From Comamonadaceae bacterium (lineage in GTDB: Bacteria > Pseudomonadota > Gammaproteobacteria > Burkholderiales > Burkholderiaceae_C), in the NCBI GenBank assembly GCA_947373185.1, contig CANBWP010000027.1, positions 1 through 34,196 of the forward strand: a DNA stretch of 34,196 nt. Reading direction: 5' to 3'. Below, piece after piece: positions 7,184 to 14,869 of the stretch. Both the position numbers and the translations under genes were made by a program. Each line of letters opens with the position of its first letter. Within the stretch, counting starts at the first letter, position 1. The notes below the pieces were generated by a model that did not search any database, had not been told where the DNA came from, and saw only the letters and a list, made by a program, of their open reading frames with translations.

Positions 7184-8257
7184 ATGAGCGCACCTCAATT
7201 ACCCATTCGCCCCTATCGCCGAATTGCCACCGAAGAGGCTTTCTCGCCTCCCGAAATGTTGGAAATTTACAAAAAGATTCTGGCCAAAGACGACGTCGAT
7301 GTGGGCTTTAAAAACCTGATGGGTTTTTACATGAGCAGCCCCAGCGAGCGCGCCCAGCACATCATGCGCTGCTTGGTGGACTTGGACGAGTTGCGTTTGC
7401 AACACATGGACGAAGCGGGCGTCGATGTTCAGGTGATTGGCCTGACTTCGCCCGGCGTGCAAATCATGGACAAAGAAACGGCCGTGGCATTTGCGCCGGT
7501 GGCCAATGACATTTTGGCGGCCGCCACACGCCGTCACCCCGATCGCTTGGTCGGCATGATTGCGGTGGCCCCTCAAGACCCTGCTGCGGCTGCCAAAGAA
7601 ATTCAACGCGGCGTGAATCAGTTGGGCATGAACGCCGTGGTGATCAACTCTCACACGCATGGTGAATACTTATCGGACACCAAATTTTGGCCGATCTTTG
7701 AAGCTGCAGAGGCGATGGACACCCCCATCTATTTGCACCCCAATGCCATGCCCGCCAGCATGATTCAGCACTTCCTCGAAGCTGGTTTGGATGGCGCCAT
7801 TTATGGCTTTGGTGTAGAGACCGGTTTGCATGCCATGCGCCTGATCACATCGGGCGTGTTCGACAAGTTCCCCAAATTGCAAATCATTTTGGGCCACATG
7901 GGCGAGGCTCTGCCTTTCTGGGCCTACCGTTTGGACTACATGCACGCCGCCACTGTCAGGTCCAAACGCTACCCCAGCGTGCAACCCATTCAGCGCAAAC
8001 CCAGCGACTACTTGCGCGAAAACTTCCACATCACCAACAGCGGTGTGGCGTGGGGCGCTGCGCTCAAATTCACGCAAGACTTCATGGGCCCAGACCGCGT
8101 TTTGTACGCCATGGACTACCCTTACCAATATGTGCCCGAAGAAGTGGCCATGTTGGAAAACTTGGACATGGCCCCGCAAGTGCGCAAAGCCTTCTTTGAA
8201 GGCAACGCAGAACGCCTGTTCAAAATTCCACCCGCAAAATCAAACACCGCTAAGTAA
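7184..8257 (+). CDS. Amidohydrolase-family decarboxylase (gamma-resorcylate/3,6-dihydroxypicolinate decarboxylase type)
   Basis: This 357-residue TIM-barrel protein belongs to the Amidohydrolase_2/ACMSD group, whose members remove CO2 non-oxidatively from hydroxylated aromatic acids. Expected metal ligands are visible: E17 in the TEEAF motif (the Glu-x-Ala variant seen in 2,3-dihydroxybenzoate-type decarboxylases), H185 in YLHPN, H238 in LGHMGE, and D311 in AMDYPYQ. I chose ATG 7184 because homology starts right after it; a GTG at 7142 is in frame but adds unrelated residues, and neither has a clear ribosome site. It heads a forward unit with a Bug protein and an FAD monooxygenase. Together with the divergent Mo hydroxylase this resembles the picolinate steps PicA-PicB-PicC, but substrate assignment is inference. 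Hydrolase activity is a less likely alternative. Confidence 0.88.
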   Translation: MSAPQLPIRPYRRIATEEAFSPPEMLEIYKKILAKDDVDVGFKNLMGFYMSSPSERAQHIMRCLVDLDELRLQHMDEAGVDVQVIGLTSPGVQIMDKETAVAFAPVANDILAAATRRHPDRLVGMIAVAPQDPAAAAKEIQRGVNQLGMNAVVINSHTHGEYLSDTKFWPIFEAAEAMDTPIYLHPNAMPASMIQHFLEAGLDGAIYGFGVETGLHAMRLITSGVFDKFPKLQIILGHMGEALPFWAYRLDYMHAATVRSKRYPSVQPIQRKPSDYLRENFHITNSGVAWGAALKFTQDFMGPDRVLYAMDYPYQYVPEEVAMLENLDMAPQVRKAFFEGNAERLFKIPPAKSNTAK

Positions 8258-8281
8258 TTAGCCTTCAACAGAGACATCGAC

Positions 8282-9262
8282 ATGAAACGCTTTCACAGAC
8301 GCAGTTGGATGGCCATGGCTGGCTTGTTCTTGGGCGGCATGAGCCTGGGTGCCTTGGCACAAAGCGCTTACCCCTCACAGAGCATCAAAATTGTGGTGCC
8401 CTTCACGCCCGGCACCGGCATGGACACCATTGCACGGGTGGTGGCGCCGCGTTTGGCAGAGCGGTTGGGCCAGGCTGTGGTGGTTCAAAACCAGCCCGGC
8501 GCCAGCGGCAACATTGGCGCCGATGCGGTGGCCAAATCCGCCCCCGATGGCTACACCATTTTGATGGGTGCCAACACCATGCTGATGGCCTCGCAGATGT
8601 ACAAAAGCGTCAACTTTGACCCTGTCAAAGATTTCTCTGCGGTGTCCATGGCCGCTTATGGCTCTTTGATGTTGGTGGCCAATCCAAAAACAGGCATCAA
8701 GTCGGTGGCCGATTTGGTCAGTCAAGTCAAAGCCAAACCAGGCTCCATCAGCTTTGGCTCGCCTGGCGTTGGCACGCCGCACCACATGGCCATGGAGCTG
8801 TTCAAGCTGGAGTCCAACACATTCTTGCTGCACGTGCCCTATCGCGGCACGGCCGGCTACACCCAAGACTTGCTGGGTGGTGAGTTGAACGTGGGCTTTT
8901 TGCCGGTGCACATTGCGCAAGGATTCGTGAAGAATGGTCGCCTCAATGCGCTGGCAGTGGGCAGTCCCAAGCGTCACCCCGTGGCACCCGATGTACCAAC
9001 GTTTGAAGAAGTGGGCGTCAAGCGCATTGACGTCGACCTCTGGTACGCATTCTTTGTGCCTAGCAAAACACCCACCGCCATCGTCACGCGCTTGAATACA
9101 GAAATGGCGGCCATCTTGCGTTTGCCTGAAGTGAAAGACCTCTTGGGCAAAGCGGGCCTGGATGCCGTAGCGTCCACCCCTGCTGAGTTAACGGCCATTG
9201 TGGCCAAAGACTACCCACGCTGGGGTGCCGTCATTCGCACCAAACAAATTTCTGCTGAATAA
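8282..9262 (+). CDS. Bug family (TctC-type) periplasmic solute-binding protein
   Basis: This 326-residue receptor has an N-terminal signal with a basic start (KRFHRRSW), a hydrophobic core and likely cleavage after ALA at about residue 26. The mature part opens YPSQSIKIVVPFTPGTGMD and contains the ligand-loop signature GASGNIGADAVAKSAPDGYT. Later strands (LLHVPYRGTAGYTQDLLGGELNVG, split here by the fold's hinge) are typical. It sits 24 bases after the decarboxylase and 18 before the monooxygenase, so it likely captures the acid that these enzymes process. One characterised Bug protein binds nicotinate-like acids, which makes an N-heteroaromatic acid a reasonable guess. It is clearly diverged from the other two Bug proteins here rather than a recent duplicate. 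Confidence 0.93.
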   Translation: MKRFHRRSWMAMAGLFLGGMSLGALAQSAYPSQSIKIVVPFTPGTGMDTIARVVAPRLAERLGQAVVVQNQPGASGNIGADAVAKSAPDGYTILMGANTMLMASQMYKSVNFDPVKDFSAVSMAAYGSLMLVANPKTGIKSVADLVSQVKAKPGSISFGSPGVGTPHHMAMELFKLESNTFLLHVPYRGTAGYTQDLLGGELNVGFLPVHIAQGFVKNGRLNALAVGSPKRHPVAPDVPTFEEVGVKRIDVDLWYAFFVPSKTPTAIVTRLNTEMAAILRLPEVKDLLGKAGLDAVASTPAELTAIVAKDYPRWGAVIRTKQISAE

Positions 9263-9280
9263 CTTCTAAGGGGCACTCTG

Positions 9281-10537
9281 ATGGCCATCGACAACGTGAA
9301 CATTGCCATTGTGGGCGGCGGCGTAGGCGGCCTGGCTTTGGCCCTCCATCTGCATGAGCGCGGCGTGCGCTGCCATGTGTTTGAAGCGGTGGCCGAAGTG
9401 CGCGAGTTGGGTGTGGGCATCACCTTGCTGCCGCATGCCATGCGCGAGCTGGCTGCACTGGGTCTTCAAGCCGAGATTGAAGCGGTCGGCATTGAGAATT
9501 ACGAAAGCGCATTTTTCAACCGCCACGGTCAGTTCATTTACAGTGAACTGCGCGGTCGCCATGCCGGCTACACACTGCCTGAGATTGGCATTCACCGCGG
9601 CAAGTTGCACAAAATCTTGTTTGATGCGGCCGTGAAACGATTAGGCGCAGACCATGTTCACACGGGCTACCGTTTCCAGGATTTGAAGCAAAGCGCCGAT
9701 TCAGCCGTCCTCACGTTCACCGACCCCCAAGGCAAGACCTTGCCCGAAGTCACCTGCAAAGTGGCCATTGCGGCCGATGGTGTGAACTCAGCGGTGCGAC
9801 GTCGCTTTTACCCCGATGAACAAATGGTGTTCACCGGCATCAACACATGGCGCGGCGTGACCCGCTTCAAGCCCATCCTCACGGGCAAAACCTACATGCG
9901 CATTGGCTCCATTGAGACTGGCAAGATGGTGATCTACCCGATCGTCGACAAGATCGATGACGAAGGTCATCAACTGGTCAACTGGATGGCCGAAATTCGC
10001 ATGGAAGGCGTTTCGCAAAACGACTGGAACCAAGCCGGCAAAGTAGAAGATGTGTTGAAACTTTTTGCCGATTGGAAGTTTGATTGGCTGGACGTGACGG
10101 CGCTCATTGCCAATGCAGAGTCTTTGCTCGAATACCCCATGGTGGACAAAGACCCCATTGACCAGTGGACGTTTGGCCGCGTCACCTTTTTGGGCGATGC
10201 TGCGCACCCCATGTACCCGCGGGGCTCCAATGGATCAGCCCAAGCCTTGATTGATGCCCGCACCTTGGCCGACGAGTTGGCCAAGTTTGCAGAAACCGAA
10301 GACCCCCTGCCAGCCCTGCTTCGTTATGAAACGGTTCGCAGGCCCTTGGCCAACAAGGTGGTGCAAACCAACCGCAGCACGCCACCCGATTTCATCAACA
10401 TCAAGGTGGATGAACTCACGGGCGGCAAGCCTTTCCGTCACATTGACGATGTCATCAGCCAAGAAGAACTGCGCAAAATTTCTGACGACTACAAAAAGAT
10501 TGCGGGCTTCTCACTGGAAGCCCTCAAGTCCAACTGA
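9281..10537 (+). CDS. FAD-dependent aromatic monooxygenase (UbiH/salicylate hydroxylase/PicB-NicC type)
   Basis: This 418-residue class A flavoprotein monooxygenase uses NAD(P)H and O2 to hydroxylate an activated aromatic ring in the cytoplasm. Motifs in order are the dinucleotide-binding VGGGVGGLAL (residues 11-20), a conserved ELGVGITLLPHAM segment, AADGVNSAVRR with the DG motif near 164-166, and FLGDAAHPMYPRGSNG with the GD motif near 303, which binds the FAD ribityl chain. AAGGGG about 7 bases before the ATG supports the start. It is the last gene of the unit with decarboxylase and Bug protein. Homologues include 3-hydroxybenzoate 6-hydroxylase, 6-hydroxynicotinate 3-monooxygenase and 6-hydroxypicolinate 3-monooxygenase. 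The substrate cannot be fixed from sequence. Confidence 0.92.
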   Translation: MAIDNVNIAIVGGGVGGLALALHLHERGVRCHVFEAVAEVRELGVGITLLPHAMRELAALGLQAEIEAVGIENYESAFFNRHGQFIYSELRGRHAGYTLPEIGIHRGKLHKILFDAAVKRLGADHVHTGYRFQDLKQSADSAVLTFTDPQGKTLPEVTCKVAIAADGVNSAVRRRFYPDEQMVFTGINTWRGVTRFKPILTGKTYMRIGSIETGKMVIYPIVDKIDDEGHQLVNWMAEIRMEGVSQNDWNQAGKVEDVLKLFADWKFDWLDVTALIANAESLLEYPMVDKDPIDQWTFGRVTFLGDAAHPMYPRGSNGSAQALIDARTLADELAKFAETEDPLPALLRYETVRRPLANKVVQTNRSTPPDFINIKVDELTGGKPFRHIDDVISQEELRKISDDYKKIAGFSLEALKSN

Positions 10538-10595
10538 GCCGAGTTGAGCCCTGCTCAGCCCACGGGTGATGCGCTGGGTTCTTTTGCGTTGACTG

Positions 10596-11582
10596 TCACT
10601 GAACTTCGATCTTGGCTTCGCGAATGGCTTTGGCCCATTTAGCGGTTTCGGTTTTAGAGCGCTGCGCCAGTGCCTCAGGAGAAGCGGGTGATGTCTCTAA
10701 GCCCAGCGCAGAGAACCTTTCCAGAATGGCTTTGTCCGTGGCCGCAATGTTGGCAGCCGCATTCAACTTTTGAATGACATCTGCCGGCGTGCCAGCCGGT
10801 GCAAACATGGCAAAGTAGGCAATCAACTCATAGTCTTTCAAGCCCAGGGCTTCATTGACGGTCGGCAATTCTGGAATGGCTTTGGAGCGCTGCAGGGACG
10901 TCACGGCCAAGCCACGAATTTTGCCGGACTTCACTTGGGGCAGCATGACCGCAAAGTCTGCAGTGAACATGTTGACCTGACCGCCCATCAAATCGGTCAT
11001 GGCCGCAGGTCCACTTTTGTAGGGCACGTGCGTCATTTGAATGCCCGCCATGCTGGCCAACATTTCGGACGACACCAATTGCGAGGTGCTGGCACTGGCG
11101 AACGTCACTTGGGTGGGTTTGGCTTTGGCCATGTCCACCAACTCTTTCAGGCTCTTGGCGGCAAAGTCGTTGTTCACCGCCACGATCAAGGGCACCGAGC
11201 CCATGTAGGCCACTGGCGCAAACGCCGTGTCTTGGTCATAGGGCAGCTTTTTCATCAAGCTTTTGAGTGCGGCATTGGTGCTGTTGGTACCGATGAGCAA
11301 GGTGTAACCATCGGGCGCCGACTTGGCCACTGCATCGGCGCCCAGCATGCCATTCACACCCGCTTTGTTTTCAACAATGATGGGTTGCCCCAAGACCTCT
11401 GACATTTTTTGGGCAAACGCGCGGCCAATTTGATCGGTGGCACTGCCTGCGGCAAAGGGCACGATGGCCTTGATGGGTTTGTTGGGGTAGGCCTGCGCAA
11501 ACGCTGGGGTGCTGGCCCATGCCAGACCCACGCACAATGCGGCTGCGCATTTCAAGAAGAGGCGTGTATTGAATTTTTTCAT
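10596..11582 (-). CDS. Bug family (TctC-type) periplasmic solute-binding protein
   Basis: This 328-residue receptor is convergent with the monooxygenase gene. ATG 11582 has GGAG 6-9 bases upstream; a longer frame from 11606 is not needed. The signal peptide (KKFNTRLFLK, then a hydrophobic core) is likely cleaved after AFA. The mature start AYPNKPIKAIVPFAAGSATD and the loop AGVNGMLGADAVAKSAPDGYT are diagnostic. It lies alone on its strand, 69 bases from the divergent YkgJ-type gene. It may serve the catabolic island or an unrelated uptake need. No membrane subunits are nearby. Confidence 0.93.
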   Translation of the reverse strand: MKKFNTRLFLKCAAALCVGLAWASTPAFAQAYPNKPIKAIVPFAAGSATDQIGRAFAQKMSEVLGQPIIVENKAGVNGMLGADAVAKSAPDGYTLLIGTNSTNAALKSLMKKLPYDQDTAFAPVAYMGSVPLIVAVNNDFAAKSLKELVDMAKAKPTQVTFASASTSQLVSSEMLASMAGIQMTHVPYKSGPAAMTDLMGGQVNMFTADFAVMLPQVKSGKIRGLAVTSLQRSKAIPELPTVNEALGLKDYELIAYFAMFAPAGTPADVIQKLNAAANIAATDKAILERFSALGLETSPASPEALAQRSKTETAKWAKAIREAKIEVQ

Positions 11583-11650
11583 GCTGTCTCCAAAGGTTCT
11601 CTGCATCGGAATTGAATCACCAGAGCCAAATGATACGAGAATAGGGCATC

Positions 11651-12061
11651 ATGAAATCACCCATCAGCATTGTTGACGTCGACCGCACCGATTCTTGGAC
11701 CCGCTACAAGGCGGGCATGTGCGACTCCTGCGCGGCCAACTGCTGCACCATGCCGGTCGAAGTCAAGCTGCCCGACCTGATTCAACTGCAATTGGTCGAT
11801 GCGTTTGAAGCCGAGCACGAAGAGCCTAAACAAATTGCCAAACGCCTGAGCAAGGCGGGCCTGATTGAGCACTTCAATTTCAAAAACAGCATCTTCACCT
11901 TGTCCCGCAGAAGCAGTGGCGATTGCCAGTTTCTCGACGCCGTCAGCAGAAACTGCACGGTGTACGAGAACCGGCCCAGCACTTGCAGAAAACATCCGCA
12001 AGTGGGGCCCAAGCCTGGCTTTTGTCCCTACGGGCCACTTGCGCAAAGTCGCAAGAAATAA
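11651..12061 (+). CDS. YkgJ family cysteine-cluster protein
   Basis: A 136-residue protein with the YkgJ/UPF0153 pattern of putative zinc- or iron-coordinating cysteines: CDSCAANCC at residues about 24-32, then C-Q-F-L, C-T-V-Y-E-N-R-P-S-T-C, and a final C-P-Y. These eight or so Cys form a compact metal site in the family; the biochemical role is unknown. No signal peptide is present, so it is probably cytoplasmic. The ATG at 11651 is the first in the frame, with a modest purine-rich region upstream. It is convergent with the SPOR protein gene 23 bases away. Confidence 0.85.
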   Translation: MKSPISIVDVDRTDSWTRYKAGMCDSCAANCCTMPVEVKLPDLIQLQLVDAFEAEHEEPKQIAKRLSKAGLIEHFNFKNSIFTLSRRSSGDCQFLDAVSRNCTVYENRPSTCRKHPQVGPKPGFCPYGPLAQSRKK

Positions 12062-12084
12062 AGCCCTTGCAAGACCTTGGATGC

Positions 12085-13386
12085 TCAGGGCTTGGATTTT
12101 CTAGGTTCTGTTTGCGACAGTGCCATGGCCACAGGCGTAATGGTCACATCTGAAGGCAATCCCAATCGGGCAATGGTGTTCTTGGCGCGGTCTTTGGAAC
12201 GGAAGGGGCCTGTCATGACGGCAAAGCTCGCTTCGTCCTTGCCATCGTCAAACACAGGCACCACGCGCGCATTCACCAACCACTCTTTGCCCTTGATGTA
12301 AGCCTGTGCATCTTTGACGCGACTGAAGGTTTTGTGTGCCAAGACAAAGCTGTCATCTGGCACTTTGGCGAGCCACAAGCGGCCCTGAACCGCAAGCTCG
12401 GGCAATTCGGTGATGACCTTGTCTTCTGCCGCGGCTGCCGCCAACTTCTCAGCATCTGGCGGGCCAGGCGGTACCGAGCCAGCAACGATTTCTTCCTTGC
12501 TCTCAAGGGATTCAGCCGCAGGTGTTGCAACAGGCGTCTCGGCATGGGGCTTGGTTTGCCCGAACATGTCATTGACGACCTCTGTGGCTTGCGTTTGCAA
12601 AGTTGCGATCACCTCAGGGTTTAAGAACAGGGCCGTGGCCAATGAAATCAACAACAGCCCCGCCACGCCGAGCAACCAAGGCCACACCCGTTTCTTTTGG
12701 GGCGTGACGGCTTTCGGCGCCTGAGCTTGCAACTTGCGCGGTGCAGCGATGGCTTCGAGGGTTGAGGTGGCCGCCGCTTTTTTCGCAGCCGCTTTGCTCA
12801 AGCGATTGAAAAATTGAATCGCTGTCTCTTCCGTGCCATTTTGGCGGGCCTGTTGGATGGCACTGAGCTTCTGCTCGGGCGTGGGCAAGTCTAGGCCCCA
12901 AGACACAAATTGCTTGTTGGGCCGGGTCACGTCCTCGTTTTGGGTAGTTTCAGAACTGAACATCAGCACAATGCTGATGGCGGCGCCAGGAAACTGCTGA
13001 ATCAAGCGCGTTAAGAGTTGCAACTCATGGGCACCCAAAGCATTGGCGTCGTAGACCACCCACACTTTTTCGGGGGCTTGGCCTGCGCGAGAGGCCACGG
13101 CAACATCCAAAGAGAGCGCATTGAGGAGTTTGTTAAAGCGGTCCAACATGGCCTCGGTGTCCCGAGGCATGAAGATTTCAACTTGGCTGGTCGCCAATTT
13201 TTGTTTGACACGGCGCACAAAGGCCGCGCCGTAGTAGTCGAGCAGCTCAGACGACTGACTGAAGATGACGACACTTTTGCTGTCATTGGCCAAGGCGGCA
13301 AGACAGCTGTCCATTTGCAGGCGATCGGTGACCCTGAAAAAAAACTCAGCGCCTGAATCGTTGATTTGGCTTCCAAAGTCACTCAT
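12085..13386 (-). CDS. SPOR-domain membrane protein (DamX-like architecture)
   Basis: This 433-residue protein has three parts. The N-terminal 200 or so residues resemble a degenerate ATPase-like or ExeA/DamX-type domain without an obvious Walker A motif. A single transmembrane helix follows at about 232-255 (WPWLLGVAGLLLISLATALFL), preceded by a KKR stop-transfer patch. Then comes an acidic and Pro/Ala-rich periplasmic linker, and a C-terminal SPOR repeat region (about 345-420; FVLAHKTFSRVKDAQAYIKGKEWL and AVMTGPFRSKDRAKNTIARLGLP, as separate strands and helices). SPOR domains bind denuded peptidoglycan at division sites. I chose ATG 13386; a TTG at 13395 is the alternative. It diverges from the HTH membrane protein gene, which may hint at a shared envelope role. 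Confidence 0.8.
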   Translation of the reverse strand: MSDFGSQINDSGAEFFFRVTDRLQMDSCLAALANDSKSVVIFSQSSELLDYYGAAFVRRVKQKLATSQVEIFMPRDTEAMLDRFNKLLNALSLDVAVASRAGQAPEKVWVVYDANALGAHELQLLTRLIQQFPGAAISIVLMFSSETTQNEDVTRPNKQFVSWGLDLPTPEQKLSAIQQARQNGTEETAIQFFNRLSKAAAKKAAATSTLEAIAAPRKLQAQAPKAVTPQKKRVWPWLLGVAGLLLISLATALFLNPEVIATLQTQATEVVNDMFGQTKPHAETPVATPAAESLESKEEIVAGSVPPGPPDAEKLAAAAAEDKVITELPELAVQGRLWLAKVPDDSFVLAHKTFSRVKDAQAYIKGKEWLVNARVVPVFDDGKDEASFAVMTGPFRSKDRAKNTIARLGLPSDVTITPVAMALSQTEPRKSKP

Positions 13387-13491
13387 GGCAGGCAATCATT
13401 CATAAGAACCGTAGACAAGAATGGCAGATCGGGCAGATACCCGGAATGGGCCCATTGTATGCGGTGAGCGTCTTGCAAACCCCTGCCTAGA

Positions 13492-13520
13492 TTGCTGTGT
13501 TCACTTTTAAACACTAGAAT
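13492..13520 (+). promoter_or_regulatory. Candidate sigma70 promoter for the HTH membrane protein gene
   Basis: TTGCTG (13492-13497) and TAGAAT (13515-13520) are separated by exactly 17 bases, a good match to the -35 and -10 consensus. The -10 element lies about 42 bases before the ATG at 13563. This is a pattern match only. Confidence 0.45.
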
Positions 13521-13562
13521 TTGCCAAATCCAAATTTGTCAGGCCCCTCATCATGAAAGCCT

Positions 13563-13976
13563 ATGCGACAGCCCAAGTGGTCCACTGAACACAGCAAGCT
13601 CCTTCAAGACCTGCGCCAAAAGGCCGGGTTGGACATGGCCACGCTGGCACGCAGACACATGGTGTCCACCACCCAAGTCAAGCAACTGGAAGAAGGCGGC
13701 GACTCCGCTTTTTACAGCGACGGCATCAAGTTCCTCACAGGCAAAAAACTCCTTCTGGCATTGGGTCACGCACTCATGGTGCCGGTCGATGAGGCCCCTC
13801 AGCCTCTCGCACCGCCGGTCGAAGAGGTCTTCACGCCCAAAAGCAAGGCATCGCGAAATTGGACGTTGCCTGTGCTGATCGGCTTGATCGCACTCACCTG
13901 TGTTTGGCTGTATGTCAATGACACAGGATCCAAGGCTTCGCCGGCGGAAATCAAAGCCAGCGCATCGACGCGCTAA
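13563..13976 (+). CDS. HTH membrane protein, RodZ-like N-terminus
   Basis: This 137-residue protein has an N-terminal Cro/XRE-type helix-turn-helix (about residues 8-65; LLQDLRQKAGLDMATLARR then STTQVKQLEEGG) like the HTH_25 domain of RodZ. A Pro-rich linker and a transmembrane helix follow at about 98-117 (WTLPVLIGLIALTCVWLYV), with a short periplasmic tail. RodZ binds MreB with this type of HTH, but RodZ proper has a larger periplasmic domain (DUF4115), which is missing here, so the gene may be a small relative or a membrane-tethered regulator. It is adjacent to and divergent from a SPOR-domain protein. The ribosome site before ATG 13563 is weak; an overlapping ATG at 13553 is in a different frame. 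Confidence 0.68.
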   Translation: MRQPKWSTEHSKLLQDLRQKAGLDMATLARRHMVSTTQVKQLEEGGDSAFYSDGIKFLTGKKLLLALGHALMVPVDEAPQPLAPPVEEVFTPKSKASRNWTLPVLIGLIALTCVWLYVNDTGSKASPAEIKASASTR

Positions 13977-14015
13977 GCTTGTTCTGCATGCAGACCTTGG
14001 CCCAGTCTCCCAAAC

Positions 14016-14858
14016 TTACATGGCTCGAAACAAAGATGCTGCATTGCGGCTGACTGTCAACTTTTCGGTGCGCCCCTTCACGCTCACTTCTTGGCGACCA
14101 CGCTCGTCGCGCTGAATGCCCGCGATGGCCTTCACATTCACCAAGGTGCTGCGGTGAATTTGCCAAAACAATTGCGGGTCAAGGTTGTCCACCAGCTCTT
14201 TGATGGGTTTGCGAATCAAGAACGCTTGTTTGGCTGTTTGAACACGTGTGTATTTGTCATCGCTCACGCAATACAACACGTCTTCCACAGGCACCATTTG
14301 AATCGTTTGGCCGACCGAGGCCTGGAGCCACGCGAGGTAAGTTGGCGCTTGTCCAGACATTTTGCTGCTGAGCGCGTGCAGCCATTGCTGCACCGAGGGC
14401 TTCACTTCAAGGGGTGTTGCGTCACTCGCCATGCCAGCTGCATCGGCCCTGCGCAGTTGCAGGCGACGCTTCAAACGCTCCACCGTCACGCGCAAACGTT
14501 GCGGATCGGCTGGCTTGAGCACATAGTCCACTGCGCCCTGCTCAAAGGCCTCCATCGCATATTGATCGTAAGCCGTGATGAACACCATCTCTGGCAACTC
14601 ACCCTCCTCGCCCACATCCAGTTGCGCAATTTCTTTGGCCGCCTCCACCCCCGTCAAGCCTGGCATGCGAATGTCCAAAAAGATCACATCGGGCTTGTAC
14701 TCACTGACCGCTTGCACGGCTTCCAGACCATTCTTGGCTTGCGCCACGACCTCTAGCTCTGGCCAGACTTGCTGCAAGCGCGAGCGCAGTTGGTCTCGCA
14801 TCAAGCGCTCATCATCGGCGATGACGGCACGAGGCATCGGCGCAATGTCAATCGGCAT
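14016..14858 (-). CDS. LytTR-family response regulator (AlgR/LytR type)
   Basis: A 280-residue two-component output protein. The receiver domain covers about residues 10-135, with acidic pocket DDE near 15-17, phosphoacceptor D62 in IFLDIRMPG, and K in VLKPADPQR. A Ser/Ala-rich linker leads to a LytTR DNA-binding domain (about 180-278; DDKYTRVQTAKQAFLIRKPIKEL, then FWQIHRSTLVNVKAI and LTVSRNAA). It is the partner of the kinase just upstream. A GTG at 14873 would overlap the kinase stop as GTGA; the ATG at 14858 is the alternative used here, and neither has a strong ribosome site. Targets are not evident from the window. Confidence 0.9.
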   Translation of the reverse strand: MPIDIAPMPRAVIADDERLMRDQLRSRLQQVWPELEVVAQAKNGLEAVQAVSEYKPDVIFLDIRMPGLTGVEAAKEIAQLDVGEEGELPEMVFITAYDQYAMEAFEQGAVDYVLKPADPQRLRVTVERLKRRLQLRRADAAGMASDATPLEVKPSVQQWLHALSSKMSGQAPTYLAWLQASVGQTIQMVPVEDVLYCVSDDKYTRVQTAKQAFLIRKPIKELVDNLDPQLFWQIHRSTLVNVKAIAGIQRDERGRQEVSVKGRTEKLTVSRNAASLFRAM

Positions 14859-14869
14859 GGTGGAGAGTC

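Noticed and set aside
10538..10595. Possible terminator between the FAD monooxygenase and the convergent Bug gene
   Set aside because: GCCCA/TGGGT gives only about five pairs with an 11-base loop; too weak to call, although a TTCTTTT stretch follows.
12061..12093. AAGCCCT/AGGGCTT repeat between convergent YkgJ and SPOR genes
   Set aside because: The 7-bp stem has a 19-base loop and overlaps the SPOR gene's coding end; it may be a terminator but is not strong enough to list.
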